Below, piece by piece: positions 8,657 through 18,580 of a DNA stretch of 64,000 nt. Source of the stretch: Thermococcus stetteri (GTDB lineage Archaea > Methanobacteriota_B > Thermococci > Thermococcales > Thermococcaceae). The DNA lies in NCBI RefSeq assembly GCF_017873335.1, contig NZ_JAGGKB010000002.1, positions 248,001 to 312,000 on the forward strand, in the 5' to 3' direction. Both the position numbers and the translations under genes were made by a program. Each line of letters starts with the position of its first letter. Positions within the stretch are counted from its first letter, which is position 1. The notes under the pieces are model-generated. The model did no database searches, had not been told where the DNA came from, and saw only the letters and a list, made by a program, of their open reading frames with translations.

Positions 8657-9529
8657 TTATCGATTATTGAAGGCTCTTTTAAGAAACTCCCCAACTTTTT
8701 CCTTCCACTCCTCCGGGTGGAGCTTGAGGGTTCTGACGTGGGGAGCATCCGTGACCCAGAGCTCGACGTTCGGGTTCACCTTCCTGTTTCTCTCGTAGAA
8801 CTCCCTAATCTCTTCCACCTTAACGAGCGGGTCTTTCTCTCCAGCTATGAGGAGGAGCGGCTTCTTCACCCTGTCTGCATACTCTATGGGGTGTATCTCC
8901 CTTCCGCCGCTGAAGAGCTTCGTGAAGGGCTTGACAAAGGTGTAGAGCCATTCTGGAAGGTTCGCGAAGTATTTGAGGCCCCTTGCCCCGGTTTTGTCCA
9001 GGTCCATAGGTGGTGAGTCGGCCACGCCGCAGCAGACGTCTTCAATCTCGGCAAGCGAGCGTATCGTGACCATAGCACCCATTGAGAAGCCTATGAGCCC
9101 GATTTTGTTCACCTTCTCCGGGTGGCTCTTCTTCAGCCACTCCACGGCGGCCCTGACGTCGGCTATCTCCCTATCTCCGACAGTTGTGTACTTCCCCTCG
9201 CTCTTTCCGTGGGCGCGGAAGTCAAAGACGAGGACGTTGTAGCCCTCCTTCAGAAGGAACTCCACGGTAGGCTTCATGTAGAGCGAGTACCACCTGCTCG
9301 CGGTGTAGCCGTGGAGTGGGATGACGGTTCTATCGCTCCCGCTGTCAATCCACCAGCCGCTCAGCCTAAGGCCGTCCTCAGTTTCGAAGGTTACATCCTC
9401 GTAGTCGAAGCCGAGATCCTTTGGCGTCCACTCCTCGACCAGTCTCGGCGGCCTGACCATTTTGTAGCCGACGAAGGCCGCAAACGCGATAAAAACAAGG
9501 ATTAAAAGCAGTACAATCTGCCAGATCAT
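8657..9529 (-). CDS. Alpha/beta hydrolase, N-terminally membrane anchored
   Basis: 290 residues. One TM helix at about residues 3-21 is followed by a serine hydrolase domain: oxyanion region PLHGYTASRW, nucleophile elbow IGFSMGA (Ser149), acid GEKDPLV (Asp233) and DAPHV (His264). VFDFRAHGKSEG is typical of the COG1073/DUF-type esterase or peptidase-like branch. The start overlaps the stop of the upstream MNT-HepT mini-gene by 4 bases (ATGA), so translation is coupled. The substrate cannot be named. Confidence 0.85.
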   Translation of the reverse strand: MIWQIVLLLILVFIAFAAFVGYKMVRPPRLVEEWTPKDLGFDYEDVTFETEDGLRLSGWWIDSGSDRTVIPLHGYTASRWYSLYMKPTVEFLLKEGYNVLVFDFRAHGKSEGKYTTVGDREIADVRAAVEWLKKSHPEKVNKIGLIGFSMGAMVTIRSLAEIEDVCCGVADSPPMDLDKTGARGLKYFANLPEWLYTFVKPFTKLFSGGREIHPIEYADRVKKPLLLIAGEKDPLVKVEEIREFYERNRKVNPNVELWVTDAPHVRTLKLHPEEWKEKVGEFLKRAFNNR

Positions 9530-9753
9530 TTTTCTCCCTCCAGCTCATTTAAGATTTCTTGGAGCTTCTCCTGCAGGGGAGGAAGGTCTTTAACGAGGGT
9601 TGTCCAGACAATCTCGGGATTTATTCCAAAATACCCATGGATTACCCTGTTTCTCATAGAGGCCATTGCCCTCGGGGGTACTTCAGGATATTTCTCCTCA
9701 AGCTCTCTCTTGTGCTCCCTGAGGATCGATACGATTTCCTGGAGGGTCTTCAT
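9526..9753 (-). CDS. In-frame fusion relic: MNT antitoxin start joined to HepT toxin end
   Basis: 75 residues. The first 22 (MKTLQEIVSILREHKRELEE and on) look like the N-terminus of MntA-type nucleotidyltransferase antitoxins. From about residue 24 the protein looks like the last 50 residues of HepT: PRAMASMRNRVIHGYFG, then EIVW and DLPPLQEKL. The HEPN active-site signature Rx4HxY is intact (Arg34, His39, Tyr41). The pair of genes normally spans about 600-700 bases, so an in-frame deletion seems to have removed the nucleotidyltransferase core and the first HEPN half. It is translationally coupled to the hydrolase gene. Residual RNase activity is doubtful; a pseudogene-like remnant is the simplest view. 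Confidence 0.65.
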   Translation of the reverse strand: MKTLQEIVSILREHKRELEEKYPEVPPRAMASMRNRVIHGYFGINPEIVWTTLVKDLPPLQEKLQEILNELEGEK

Positions 9754-9786
9754 AAGTCTCCCAAAAAAAGATGGAGAAGGAATTAT

Positions 9787-11106
9787 TTAACTTTTCTCCA
9801 CATCGAGATTCTTCATCATCCACACCATCGGCATCGCCAGGAGAACCAGGAGGGCTCCAATGGGGAAGAGCACCCTGTAGTTCTCGCCCGCGAGGTCAAC
9901 TATTGCCCCACCGATCGTTCCTGCGAGAAGTACAGGAAGGGAGCGTGTTGCCTCAAAGAAGCCGTAGTATCTGCCTGTGAACGCTTCCCTCTCGAACTTC
10001 GTAAGCAAATCCCCGATCACCGGGTATGATGCAGCCATGAGGATTCCCCAGCCGATTCCCGCTATTCCGAGGGCTATCGTTATCTGGGCCTTGGTCGTTA
10101 TGAACCATCCCCATACCTGTGGAACCGCAAATATCAGCCCGCCGAGGATTATGCTCAGCCTTCTCCCGAGTTTGTCGTAGATGATCCCTCCAGGAAGGGC
10201 ACCGAGGAGTACCGCTACGTTGAAGAGTGCCATCAGATAGAGGCCGAGGGAGGTTACCGCCTTCACGTTCTCCTCACTCGCCGAACCGTGGAGAATGAAG
10301 GCGAGTATCCCGTAGAGAAACACCGCTATGAACTCGAAGCTCATCCACCAGAGGGTCTGGGCCGCGTAGAACTTCAGGAAGTCCCTGTTCCGGACGATGC
10401 TCCACAGGTACTCCCCAAGGCTTTCGTTCTCTTTTATATCCGGGCTCTCTGGCTCTCTGACTATGAGGTATACAAAGATGGCCGCCCCAATGAGGAAAAA
10501 CGCGGTAACAAGGAACGGTACCTTGAGGTAAGGCGTTTGAGTGAGCGCATTTATCCCCTCGCTTTCGCCGGTCATCTCCACCGCCTTGGCTATCAGGTAG
10601 CCCGCAAGCCCGAAGAGGAAAAGGTTGCCGGCCCATTCGAGCAGGGTTATCACTCCGCTCGCGGTTCCGCGTCTTCCGCTCTCAACGGTATCGGGCATGA
10701 GCGCCCTGAACTGGGCCGTGTAGAGGTGCATCGAGAGGTAGAAGAAGGCCAGCGTTAGCGCGAATCCGATGAGCGGTACACCAATGGCGTAAGCGGTGTA
10801 GATCATTATGGCAGCTGTGCCTGCCAGCAGACCGCCTATTATGATGAACGGTCTTCTTCTTCCGTGCCTTGACCTGAGGGTATCGCTGTAATAGCCGAGA
10901 AGCGGAGGGACTATTATTCCTATCAGGCCCTCAAGGGCGAGGATGGTGCCCTTGACGAAGGCCGACTCAGTATAGCTCGACAACAGCGGAAAAGAGAGCC
11001 CTTTGTTGAGGGCCCATCCAACGCTCCTGCTGAAGCCGAGGAGGGCAAGACCCAGAACGAGCCCCCAGCTAAAGCCCCTTGTTACTTTTTCCCGGTTTCC
11101 CTCCAT
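9787..11106 (-). CDS. MFS transporter, GPH/SLC45-like
   Basis: 439 residues, about 12 TM helices. The cytoplasmic loop 2-3 motif GYYSDTLRSRHGRRRPFIIIG and a second copy in the C-half (YDKLGRRLSIILGG) are classic MFS signatures; the long motif resembles sucrose/GPH-type carriers. The start follows AGGAGGTGTTGGT. It is adjacent to a paralogous carrier and the glycerol/GDPD cluster, which suggests but does not prove uptake of a sugar, polyol or glycerophosphodiester. The direction and coupling ion are unknown. Confidence 0.85.
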   Translation of the reverse strand: MEGNREKVTRGFSWGLVLGLALLGFSRSVGWALNKGLSFPLLSSYTESAFVKGTILALEGLIGIIVPPLLGYYSDTLRSRHGRRRPFIIIGGLLAGTAAIMIYTAYAIGVPLIGFALTLAFFYLSMHLYTAQFRALMPDTVESGRRGTASGVITLLEWAGNLFLFGLAGYLIAKAVEMTGESEGINALTQTPYLKVPFLVTAFFLIGAAIFVYLIVREPESPDIKENESLGEYLWSIVRNRDFLKFYAAQTLWWMSFEFIAVFLYGILAFILHGSASEENVKAVTSLGLYLMALFNVAVLLGALPGGIIYDKLGRRLSIILGGLIFAVPQVWGWFITTKAQITIALGIAGIGWGILMAASYPVIGDLLTKFEREAFTGRYYGFFEATRSLPVLLAGTIGGAIVDLAGENYRVLFPIGALLVLLAMPMVWMMKNLDVEKS

Positions 11107-11215
11107 ACCAACACCTCCTTTGATCCATCAATCGCCCCCACATAAACAAAATACGGCTACGACTTTTTACCTTTTTTAGGTTCTGGGACCGATAAAAATG
11201 AAAAAAACTATGGCT

Positions 11216-12580
11216 TCAGTCCATGTCCGGAACGTATTCGTACGCGTTGTCTGTACCTCCCTTGACGTCTCCCCTTCTGACGAACTGCATGGCTATCACT
11301 GCCAGGAGGAAGAAGGCCATTGCAAAGGGCAGGAGAGTCTTATAGCCTATAAGGTCGAGCAGTGCGCCTGCCAGAGGGGGAGCCACGAGGTTCGCTGCCT
11401 GGCTGAAAAAGTAGTAGAGTCCCGTGTAGCCGCCGACCTTCTCGTTCACTGTCATGTCGACGACCATTGGAAGGGAGTTGACGTTGACCATGGCCCATCC
11501 GATTCCGCCGATGAAGAACAGCCCCATGAACTCCATGATGACAGGGTCGGTAAGGGAGACCTCCTGGGGCCTTGAGGTTTCGCCGATGAAGAAAGCCGCC
11601 AGGATTATCGCAATCACCGTTAGAAGCCCGAGGGTTATCGTCTTCCTCCTGCCTATTCTGGCCCCAAGGAAGCCCGCTGGAATCGCGAATAGCATGAAGC
11701 TGAGGCTGAACATCCCGAGCATGAAGGCACCGGTGCTCTCTATCCTTCTCGTTATCTCAGTTTCCGGGGCCCCAACGGGGATCCCATAAAGGTGGTACTT
11801 GACGTAGCTCGTGAAGAAGGTCTCAAGGGAGTTGAATGCAACGAACCAGAAGAATATCGCGAGGAGAATCGCAAGAAGGCTCCTCTCGTGGCTGGCAAAG
11901 ACGTCCTTGAGGTTTTCCTTGAGTTCACCGAAGCTCTTGTGGGACGTCTCGGAGAGGATTTCCCTGATGTTTATCTTTTTGCCTGGAACGCGGTACTCCT
12001 CCGGCTCCGGGACGAGGAGAACGACCAGCAGGTTGGCGAGGAGCATGATGAGTGCCCCGGCGTAGAATGGATATGCGTAGTTCATGTCGTAGAGCACCTT
12101 ACCCCCAAAGTAAGCGAGGAGCGCACCGAGACCGCCCATGAAGTTTATTATCCCGTTGGCTTGGCTCCTCTTTTCGCTCGGCGTTATGTCTGGCATGAAG
12201 GCAATGACGGGTGAGCGGAAGAGGGCCATGAAGAAGTTCATGAAGATTATCGTGCCCATAAAAAGGGCCAGACTTCCGTGCTCCCTTGCCACCGGAATGA
12301 GCGCGAACATCAGCGCGGCTGAGGGCGCGCCAAGCAGGATGTACGGCTTTCTCCTTCCGAGTCTCGTCCTCGTCATGTCGCTGAGGGCTCCGAGGAACGG
12401 GAGGAGCAGAACGGCGAAGAGGTTGTCTATCGTCATTATGAAGCCAGTCACCGTTCTGTTCATATGGAACGTGTCCTGCAGGAATATCGGAATGTACGCG
12501 TTGTAGAGGGCCCATATTATGCTTATCCCGAAGAAACCGAAGCCGAGCAGGAATATTCTGCTGTATTTGAACTCCACCAC
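11216..12580 (-). CDS. MFS transporter, GPH/SLC45-like paralogue
   Basis: 454 residues, 12 predicted TM helices. LGALSDMTRTRLGRRKPYIL in the first half and ARIGRRKTITLG in the second are the paired MFS loops. It is clearly related to its downstream neighbour at 9787-11106. GTG 12580 follows GGAGGTGGTAAGCA. The promoter TATA-like GATTTTAAGAG is shared in a short divergent region with the GDPD operon, so carrier and phosphodiesterase genes may be co-regulated. Glycerophosphodiester or glycerol 3-phosphate uptake is a reasonable guess from position only. Confidence 0.85.
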   Translation of the reverse strand: MVEFKYSRIFLLGFGFFGISIIWALYNAYIPIFLQDTFHMNRTVTGFIMTIDNLFAVLLLPFLGALSDMTRTRLGRRKPYILLGAPSAALMFALIPVAREHGSLALFMGTIIFMNFFMALFRSPVIAFMPDITPSEKRSQANGIINFMGGLGALLAYFGGKVLYDMNYAYPFYAGALIMLLANLLVVLLVPEPEEYRVPGKKINIREILSETSHKSFGELKENLKDVFASHERSLLAILLAIFFWFVAFNSLETFFTSYVKYHLYGIPVGAPETEITRRIESTGAFMLGMFSLSFMLFAIPAGFLGARIGRRKTITLGLLTVIAIILAAFFIGETSRPQEVSLTDPVIMEFMGLFFIGGIGWAMVNVNSLPMVVDMTVNEKVGGYTGLYYFFSQAANLVAPPLAGALLDLIGYKTLLPFAMAFFLLAVIAMQFVRRGDVKGGTDNAYEYVPDMD

Positions 12581-12671
12581 TGCTTACCACCTCCGGCTAA
12601 TACGGCACGATAAACTCTTAAAATCGTGGATAGAAGGATTTTTAAAGGTTCTTTGAACATAATCGGGCAGG

Positions 12672-13376
12672 ATGAGAGTGCTCACCTTAGGACACCGGGG
12701 GTTCAGGGGAAGGCTTGAGAACACAATTCCTGCCTTCAGGAGGGCCCTTAGATGGGCGGATGGCGTGGAGATGGACGTCAGGCTTACTGGCGACGGAAGG
12801 CTCGTGGCTCATCACGACCGCGGCTTCAGGAGCGATGGGGAGTACCATCTGCTCTCGGAGCTTACCCTCCCTGAGCTCAAGCGCCTCCACCCGCTCGGCG
12901 GTCTGGTCCCGGAGGTGAGGAAGGTTCTCTCCGAGATTCAAGGTTTCTTTGATTTCGACGTTAAGGAAGCCGACGCGGTTGGAAAGCTCGTTGATCTCGT
13001 TGAGAGGAAATCCCTCGTGGGCTCTTGCGTGTTTTCCTCGGACAGTCCTGAAATCGTGAGGAAACTGGTTTCAGAGTGCCCGGACTGCAGGGTCGGCTTC
13101 TCGATAACGTCCTACCGCTCAGTCCTCGAACTTTCCCGCGTTTCGGGGCTTTATTCCATCCACGTTCCGATAGATGGTGTTTCCTACGTGGGGTATGGGG
13201 CGTTCACGACGCTCCTGCGCACCCTTAGAAAGCGCGGCCTTAAGATATACCTATGGAACTACAGGATGGACGAGCTTCTCTGGGTTCCCAGGCTTCTGCC
13301 CTTCGTTGATGCGGTCATCTCGGATGATCCCCTGAAGCTTAGAAAAGCTTTAATTAGGGAGGAACCCGGATGCTGA
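12672..13376 (+). CDS. Glycerophosphodiester phosphodiesterase (first of two)
   Basis: 234 residues, single GDPD TIM-barrel. The catalytic signature GHRGFRGRLENTIPAF, the metal ligands VEMDVRLTGDG and LVAHHD, and the late ISDDPL are visible. It hydrolyses glycerophosphodiesters to glycerol 3-phosphate and an alcohol; no signal peptide, so cytosolic. TATA GGATTTTTAAAGG ends about 25 bases before the ATG, giving a very short leader. The gene is followed after 14 bases by a second GDPD and then glycerol kinase. It is shorter and more divergent in the middle than the second copy, so substrate preference may differ. Confidence 0.9.
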   Translation: MRVLTLGHRGFRGRLENTIPAFRRALRWADGVEMDVRLTGDGRLVAHHDRGFRSDGEYHLLSELTLPELKRLHPLGGLVPEVRKVLSEIQGFFDFDVKEADAVGKLVDLVERKSLVGSCVFSSDSPEIVRKLVSECPDCRVGFSITSYRSVLELSRVSGLYSIHVPIDGVSYVGYGAFTTLLRTLRKRGLKIYLWNYRMDELLWVPRLLPFVDAVISDDPLKLRKALIREEPGC

Positions 13377-13390
13377 TAAGGTGAACCCAG

Positions 13391-14137
13391 ATGGTCGACT
13401 GGAACAAAACGCTCGTTCTCGGACACAGAGGATATTCGGCCAAATACCCGGAGAACACCCTTTTGGCATTTAAAAAGGCAATCGAAGCCGGGGCAGACGG
13501 CGTTGAGCTAGACGTCTGGCTCACGGAGGATGGGGAGGTCGTTGTAATCCACGATGAGACCGTTGACAGGACGAGCAACGGGAGCGGCAGGGTTAAGGAG
13601 ATGACCCTTGAAGAGCTTAAATCCCTCGACTTCGGAAGCGGGGAGAGGATCCCGACGCTTGAGGAAGTTTTCGAGGCCCTTCCGGAGGACGCGATAATCA
13701 ACGTCGAGCTGAAAGATGTGGAGGCCGCCAAGAAGGCCGCTGAAATCATAGGGAACAACAACCCTGAAAGGGTTATCATCTCGTCCTTCATCATCGATGC
13801 CCTGCAGGAGTACAGGAAGTACGATAAGGAGACCAGAATGGGACTCCTCATAGACCGTGAGGAGGTTCTCTCCCGGCTTCCGGCCCTCATCGGGGAGCTG
13901 TCCCTCTGGTCAGTCAACCCGCCGATCGATGCCATGACCATCTTGGGCGTCGAGAAGACCGTTGGAGCGCTCCAGATGGCGAAGAAAGCGGGCCTTAAGG
14001 TTATCCTCTGGCCCCTAAACGATGAGAGCTACTACGCCAACGACAACCTTGTGAGGCTCGGCGGGCTCTTCGATGTGGTTATAGTCAACGACGTTGAGCG
14101 GATGCTCTCATACCTCTGGAATCTCGGTCTCCGCTGA
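13391..14137 (+). CDS. Glycerophosphodiester phosphodiesterase (second of two)
   Basis: 248 residues. [36 protein letters not shown] and DRTSNGSG are textbook GDPD motifs containing the two His, the Glu/Asp metal ligands and the Asn-Gly loop. It is cytosolic. The start ATG follows AAGGTGAACCCAG. It sits between the first GDPD and glpK, so its product, glycerol 3-phosphate, feeds the dehydrogenase encoded downstream. Confidence 0.93.
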   Translation: MVDWNKTLVLGHRGYSAKYPENTLLAFKKAIEAGADGVELDVWLTEDGEVVVIHDETVDRTSNGSGRVKEMTLEELKSLDFGSGERIPTLEEVFEALPEDAIINVELKDVEAAKKAAEIIGNNNPERVIISSFIIDALQEYRKYDKETRMGLLIDREEVLSRLPALIGELSLWSVNPPIDAMTILGVEKTVGALQMAKKAGLKVILWPLNDESYYANDNLVRLGGLFDVVIVNDVERMLSYLWNLGLR

Positions 14138-14183
14138 GCAAACCTAATAAGCTCCCTTCCCCCACTTTTTTTGGTGAGCATCG

Positions 14184-15671
14184 ATGGACAGGTTCCTACT
14201 TTCTCTCGACGAGGGGACGACATCCGCGAGGGCGATAATATTCGACAGGGAGAGCAACATCCATGGAATAGGCCAGTACGAGTTCCCCCAGCACTATCCC
14301 AGGCCTGGCTGGGTGGAGCACAACCCCGAGGAGATATGGGACGCCCAGCTCAGGGCGATAAAAGATGCCATCCAGAGCGCTAAAATCGAGCCGAACCAGA
14401 TAGCGGCCATCGGAGTCACCAACCAGCGCGAAACAACCCTCGTATGGGACAAGGAAGGCAGGCCCCTCTACAACGCAATCGTCTGGCAGTGCAGGAGAAC
14501 GGCGGAAATGATCGAGGAAATCAAGAGGGAGTACGGGACGATGATAAAGGAGAAGACAGGTCTCGTCCCCGATGCTTACTTCTCCGCCTCAAAGCTAAAG
14601 TGGCTCCTCGACAACGTTCCCGGTTTGAGGGAGAAGGCAGAGAAGGGGGAGGTTCTCTTTGGGACCGTCGATACCTTCCTCATCTACCGCCTCACAGGGG
14701 AGCACGTTACGGACTACTCCAACGCCTCCAGAACCATGCTCTTCAACATAAAGAAGCTTGAGTGGGACGATGAACTCCTTGAGCTCTTCGACATACCGGA
14801 GAGTGTCCTCCCCGAGGTGAGGGATTCGAGCGAGGTCTACGGCCACACGAAGAGGAAGCTCCTCGGGGCGGAAATTCCTGTGAGCGGAGATGCGGGCGAC
14901 CAGCAGGCCGCTTTGTTCGGCCAGGCCGCCTTCGAGGCGGGAATGGTGAAGACCACCTACGGGACGGGGAGCTTCATACTGGTGAACACCGGAAAGATGG
15001 TGCTCTATTCAGACAACCTGCTCACGACCATCGGGTGGAGCATCGACGGAAGGGTCAGCTACGCCCTTGAGGGCAGCGTTTTCGTAACCGGAGCGGCTGT
15101 GCAGTGGCTGAGGGACGGGATAAAGATAATCAAGCACGCCTCGGAGACGGAGGAGCTTGCAACGAAGCTTGAAAGCAACGAGGGGGTCTACTTCGTCCCG
15201 GCCTTTGTGGGCCTCGGAGCGCCTTACTGGGACCAGTTCGCCCGCGGACTGATAATCGGCATAACCCGCGGCACCGGCAGGGAGCACCTTGCGAGGGCGA
15301 CGCTTGAGGCGATAGCGTATCTAACGAGGGACGTCGTGGAGGAGATGGAGAAGCTCGTCCAAATCAGGGACCTCCGGGTTGACGGGGGAGCAACTGAAAA
15401 CGACTTCCTGATGCAGTTCCAGGCCGATATTCTCAACAGGAAGGTCATAAGGCCCGTCGTGAAAGAAACAACCGCCCTTGGAGCCGCCTATCTAGCAGGG
15501 CTTGCTGTGGGCTACTGGGAGAGCATTGATGAAATAGCGGAACACTGGAAAGTGGAGAAAGTCTTTGAACCGAAGATGGATGAGGAAACGAGGGAAAGGC
15601 TCTACAACGGGTGGAAAGAGGCCGTGAAGAGGGCCCTGGGTTGGGCAAAGGTCGTTGGGGGCAACTTATGA
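14184..15671 (+). CDS. glpK: Glycerol kinase
   Basis: FGGY-family kinase, 495 residues (usual length), phosphorylating glycerol with ATP. Visible features are [13 protein letters not shown] at the N-terminus, [10 protein letters not shown], the second phosphate-binding region [13 protein letters not shown], the glycerol-contacting [13 protein letters not shown] and the C-terminal [13 protein letters not shown]. The start follows GGTGAGCATCG. It lies downstream of the two GDPDs and is separated by about 150 bases from the dehydrogenase operon. In Thermococcus this cluster feeds glycerol carbon into triose phosphates. Confidence 0.97.
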   Translation: MDRFLLSLDEGTTSARAIIFDRESNIHGIGQYEFPQHYPRPGWVEHNPEEIWDAQLRAIKDAIQSAKIEPNQIAAIGVTNQRETTLVWDKEGRPLYNAIVWQCRRTAEMIEEIKREYGTMIKEKTGLVPDAYFSASKLKWLLDNVPGLREKAEKGEVLFGTVDTFLIYRLTGEHVTDYSNASRTMLFNIKKLEWDDELLELFDIPESVLPEVRDSSEVYGHTKRKLLGAEIPVSGDAGDQQAALFGQAAFEAGMVKTTYGTGSFILVNTGKMVLYSDNLLTTIGWSIDGRVSYALEGSVFVTGAAVQWLRDGIKIIKHASETEELATKLESNEGVYFVPAFVGLGAPYWDQFARGLIIGITRGTGREHLARATLEAIAYLTRDVVEEMEKLVQIRDLRVDGGATENDFLMQFQADILNRKVIRPVVKETTALGAAYLAGLAVGYWESIDEIAEHWKVEKVFEPKMDEETRERLYNGWKEAVKRALGWAKVVGGNL

Positions 15672-15824
15672 ATGCTCTGCAAAGTGCATTGAAGAGATGC
15701 TCTCCTCCGTCCTTCCTTTTTATGCCTAAAAACGTTCTTTAATTTCGCCTGTACCAAAACTAAAGGTTGAGAAAAGCTTTAAAACCTGAAAGCCCTTTTT
15801 TTCTTTTAGTTTGGAGGTGCGAGC

Positions 15825-17315
15825 ATGAAGACTAAGGTGGCCATCATAGGGGCTGGAATAAGCGGTGCGAGTATAGCACGTGTCCTGAGCAAATACGAGA
15901 ACCTTGAGGTTCATCTCATTGAAAAAGCTCCCGACGTTGGCTGGGGCGTGAGCAAGGCCAACACCGCCCTGATCCACGGCGGCTACGACGACGACCCGGA
16001 CAAGTACCCAACGAGGGCAAAGCTCTGTATCAGGGGGAACCGGCTCTGGCACCGGTGGGTAAAGGAGCTCCAGATAGCCCACGTCTGGAACGGTGCCCTT
16101 ATAGTTGCAACGCAGGAGGAGGACTTTGACACCCTGGAGAAGCTCTTGGAGCGCGGGCGGAGAAACGGCGTCCCCGAGATGAGGATCGTTGATAGGGACG
16201 AGCTCTTCCACCTCGAGCCGGGCCTGACGAGGGATGCAATAGGTGCCCTGTGGGTTCCTATCGTTGGTCAGATAGCGCCTATCCCTGCTGTTATAGCCCT
16301 CGTCGAGAACGCCGTCGCGAACGGGGTCAAAACCCATCTTGAGACCGAGGTTAGGGGCATAAAAGTTGAGAACGGCGAGGTTAAGGGCGTCGAGACCAAC
16401 AACGGCTTCATAGAGGCTGATATTGTCATCAACGCCGCCGGCCTCTACGCCGACGAGATAGCGAGGATGGCAGGAATAGACTACTTTGAGATCCACCCGA
16501 GGAGAGGAGAGTACTGGATCTTTGACGACGACGTTCCCGGCCCGAGGAGGGTTCTCTTCCCAACCCCAACTCCAGTGAGTAAGGGTATCGTCGTCACGAC
16601 CGAGATAAGCGGCCACCTCATGATAGGGCCGAACGCCCAGGACCTCCCACCCGAGGAGAAGGACAACCTCGCCACAACCAAGGAAGGCCTCGAACAGGTC
16701 TGGGAGGGAGCGAAGAAGCTCTGGCCGAACCTTCCGCCGAGGAGCAAGGTGATAAGGACCTTCGCAGGTTTGAGGCCCGAGCCCACCGGAGGGGACTTCA
16801 TAATCAAGGCCGAGGAAGAGGTCTGGGGCTTCATAAACGTCGCCGGAATACGCTCGCCGGGATTGACGAGCGCTCCAGCCATAGCATACGAGGTGAGGGA
16901 CATAATTCAACGCGATCTTGGAATTAATCTCGTTGAGAAGGAGAAGTGGAACCCGTACAGGAAGGAAATAACCCACTTCTTCATGCTCCCGCCGGAGAAG
17001 GCCAACGAGCTGATAAAGAAGAATCCTGCCTACGGAAAGATAGTCTGCAGGTGCAACAACGTGAGCGAGGGGGACATCCTTGAGGCCATAGAGAGGATGA
17101 AATTCATAGGCGTTAAGACTCCAAGCGTTGATTCCGTCAAGTTCAGGACTAAGGCCACCACCGGAACCTGTCAGGGGAGCTTCTGCAGGCCGAGGATCGT
17201 ACAGCTCTTGGCCAGGGAATACGGCGTCGAGCCCTGGAAGATAACCCTCAAGGGCAGGGGAAGCGAGATTGGAATAGGCGACGTTAAGGCCCTTCTCAGG
17301 GGGGATGAGGCATGA
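15825..17315 (+). CDS. glpA: Anaerobic glycerol-3-phosphate dehydrogenase, FAD subunit with BFD-like Fe-S tail
   Basis: 496 residues. The N-terminal Rossmann motif KVAIIGAGISGASIA binds FAD, and the DAO-type body continues to about residue 390 (FAGLRPEPTGGDF). A C-terminal Cys cluster (VCRCNNVSEGD, then GTCQGSFCRP) forms a bacterioferritin-associated-ferredoxin-like [2Fe-2S] domain. It oxidises glycerol 3-phosphate to dihydroxyacetone phosphate. The start follows GGAGGTGCGAGC. It overlaps the next gene by 4 bases, so three genes (15825-18924) form one translationally coupled complex. The reported thermococcal homologues act with the two downstream proteins. Confidence 0.92.
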   Translation: MKTKVAIIGAGISGASIARVLSKYENLEVHLIEKAPDVGWGVSKANTALIHGGYDDDPDKYPTRAKLCIRGNRLWHRWVKELQIAHVWNGALIVATQEEDFDTLEKLLERGRRNGVPEMRIVDRDELFHLEPGLTRDAIGALWVPIVGQIAPIPAVIALVENAVANGVKTHLETEVRGIKVENGEVKGVETNNGFIEADIVINAAGLYADEIARMAGIDYFEIHPRRGEYWIFDDDVPGPRRVLFPTPTPVSKGIVVTTEISGHLMIGPNAQDLPPEEKDNLATTKEGLEQVWEGAKKLWPNLPPRSKVIRTFAGLRPEPTGGDFIIKAEEEVWGFINVAGIRSPGLTSAPAIAYEVRDIIQRDLGINLVEKEKWNPYRKEITHFFMLPPEKANELIKKNPAYGKIVCRCNNVSEGDILEAIERMKFIGVKTPSVDSVKFRTKATTGTCQGSFCRPRIVQLLAREYGVEPWKITLKGRGSEIGIGDVKALLRGDEA

Positions 17316-18580
17316 TGGAGCCGATGCCGCAGATACCGATGCTTTCCTACGATGTCGTCGTCATCGGCGGTGGTCCTGCTGGAATGGCGGCCGCGGCAAA
17401 GGCCAAGGAGCTCGGACTCAACGTTCTCCTGCTGGATGAGAACGACTATCTTGGAGGAATCCTTCCGCAGTGCATCCACCCAGGCTTCGGAATCCACTAC
17501 TTCAAGGAGGAGCTGACAGGCCCGGAGTTCGCGTCGAGACTTGCCAAGCACCTGGTGGAGCTCGGCGTTGAGTACAAGACCTCTGCGAGGGTTCTCGAGA
17601 TAAAGAACTACTCTGACCTCGAGAAGGTAGTGATATTCACCTCGCCCACCGGAGTCTATCAGGTCTGGGCGAAGGCGGTGATCTACGCCGCCGGTGCCAG
17701 GGAGAGGCACGCCTTCGAGATAGGCATAGTGGGAGACCGCGTTTCTGGAATCTACACAGCTGGAGAGGCCCAGACCCTCATGGACATCTACGGAGTCCTT
17801 CCCGGCAAAGAGGTCGTCATAGTCGGCTCGGGTGACGTCGGCCTGATAATGGCGCGCAGGTTCGCCCTCGAGGGTGCGAAGGTGAAGGCAGTCATTGAGC
17901 TCATGCCCTACCCCGGCGGTCTTGCGAGGAACGTTATGATACTCAGGGACTTCAACATACCCCTTTATTTGAGCCATAAGGTCGTTGAAGTCCGCGGAAA
18001 GGGCAGGGTTCAGGGGGTCAAGGTAGTCAAGGTGGACGAGAACCTCAATGAGATTCCGGGAAGCGAGTTCTGGATCGAGGCTGATACTCTGGTTATCTCC
18101 GCAGGGCTGGTCCCGAGCGTCAAGAAGCTCAGGAAGATAGGCGTCGAGATAGACCCGGCAACGGGCGGCCCTGTCGTGAATGACCGTCTTGAAACCAGCG
18201 TTCCAGGGATATTCGTGGCCGGAAACGCCCTTCTAATAAACGACCTCGTTGATTACGTGGCCGAGCAGGGCGAGCTGGCCGCTGAGAGTGCCAGGGAGTT
18301 CATTGAGAAGGGTGGAATAGAGAGCAGAAAGTGGGTGAAGGTCGAGAAGGGCCAGAACGTCAGGCTGATAGCTCCACACTACCTCAGCGGAGACCGCGAT
18401 GTTTACCTCTACCTGCGCGTTTCAAGGCCGATGGAGGACGTTGAGATCAGAATCCCCGAGGTTGGAAAGAGGCTTAGACTCCCGGTTGTTAAGCCCGCCG
18501 AGATGAGAAGGCTCAAACTGAAGGCCGAGGAGATTCAGAAAGCCGGCGAAAAGCTCACCGTCGAGGTGGTGAAGGCATGA
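17312..18580 (+). CDS. FAD/NAD(P)-binding oxidoreductase partner of G3P dehydrogenase
   Basis: 422 residues. VVVIGGGPAGMAAAAKAKE near residue 14 binds FAD, and EVVIVGSGDVGLIMARRFA near residue 170 is a second nucleotide site, so this is a two-dinucleotide-domain flavoprotein. A third motif, TSVPGIFVAGNALL, is the typical FAD-ribityl contact. No CxxC redox disulfide is visible. It probably transfers electrons between the GlpA subunit and NAD(P) or another carrier. ATG 17312 overlaps the upstream stop and is preceded by GGGGGGATGAGGC. It is often annotated as NADH oxidase-like. Confidence 0.88.
   Translation: MMEPMPQIPMLSYDVVVIGGGPAGMAAAAKAKELGLNVLLLDENDYLGGILPQCIHPGFGIHYFKEELTGPEFASRLAKHLVELGVEYKTSARVLEIKNYSDLEKVVIFTSPTGVYQVWAKAVIYAAGARERHAFEIGIVGDRVSGIYTAGEAQTLMDIYGVLPGKEVVIVGSGDVGLIMARRFALEGAKVKAVIELMPYPGGLARNVMILRDFNIPLYLSHKVVEVRGKGRVQGVKVVKVDENLNEIPGSEFWIEADTLVISAGLVPSVKKLRKIGVEIDPATGGPVVNDRLETSVPGIFVAGNALLINDLVDYVAEQGELAAESAREFIEKGGIESRKWVKVEKGQNVRLIAPHYLSGDRDVYLYLRVSRPMEDVEIRIPEVGKRLRLPVVKPAEMRRLKLKAEEIQKAGEKLTVEVVKA

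Noticed and set aside
15726-16976. 416-codon open frame on the minus strand opposite the G3P dehydrogenase gene
   Set aside because: No RBS, no protein-like motifs, and lies entirely antisense to a gene with clear FAD and Fe-S signatures; it is a codon-bias shadow. The same applies to long frames opposite glgP, pckA, ppsA, hypE and hypF.
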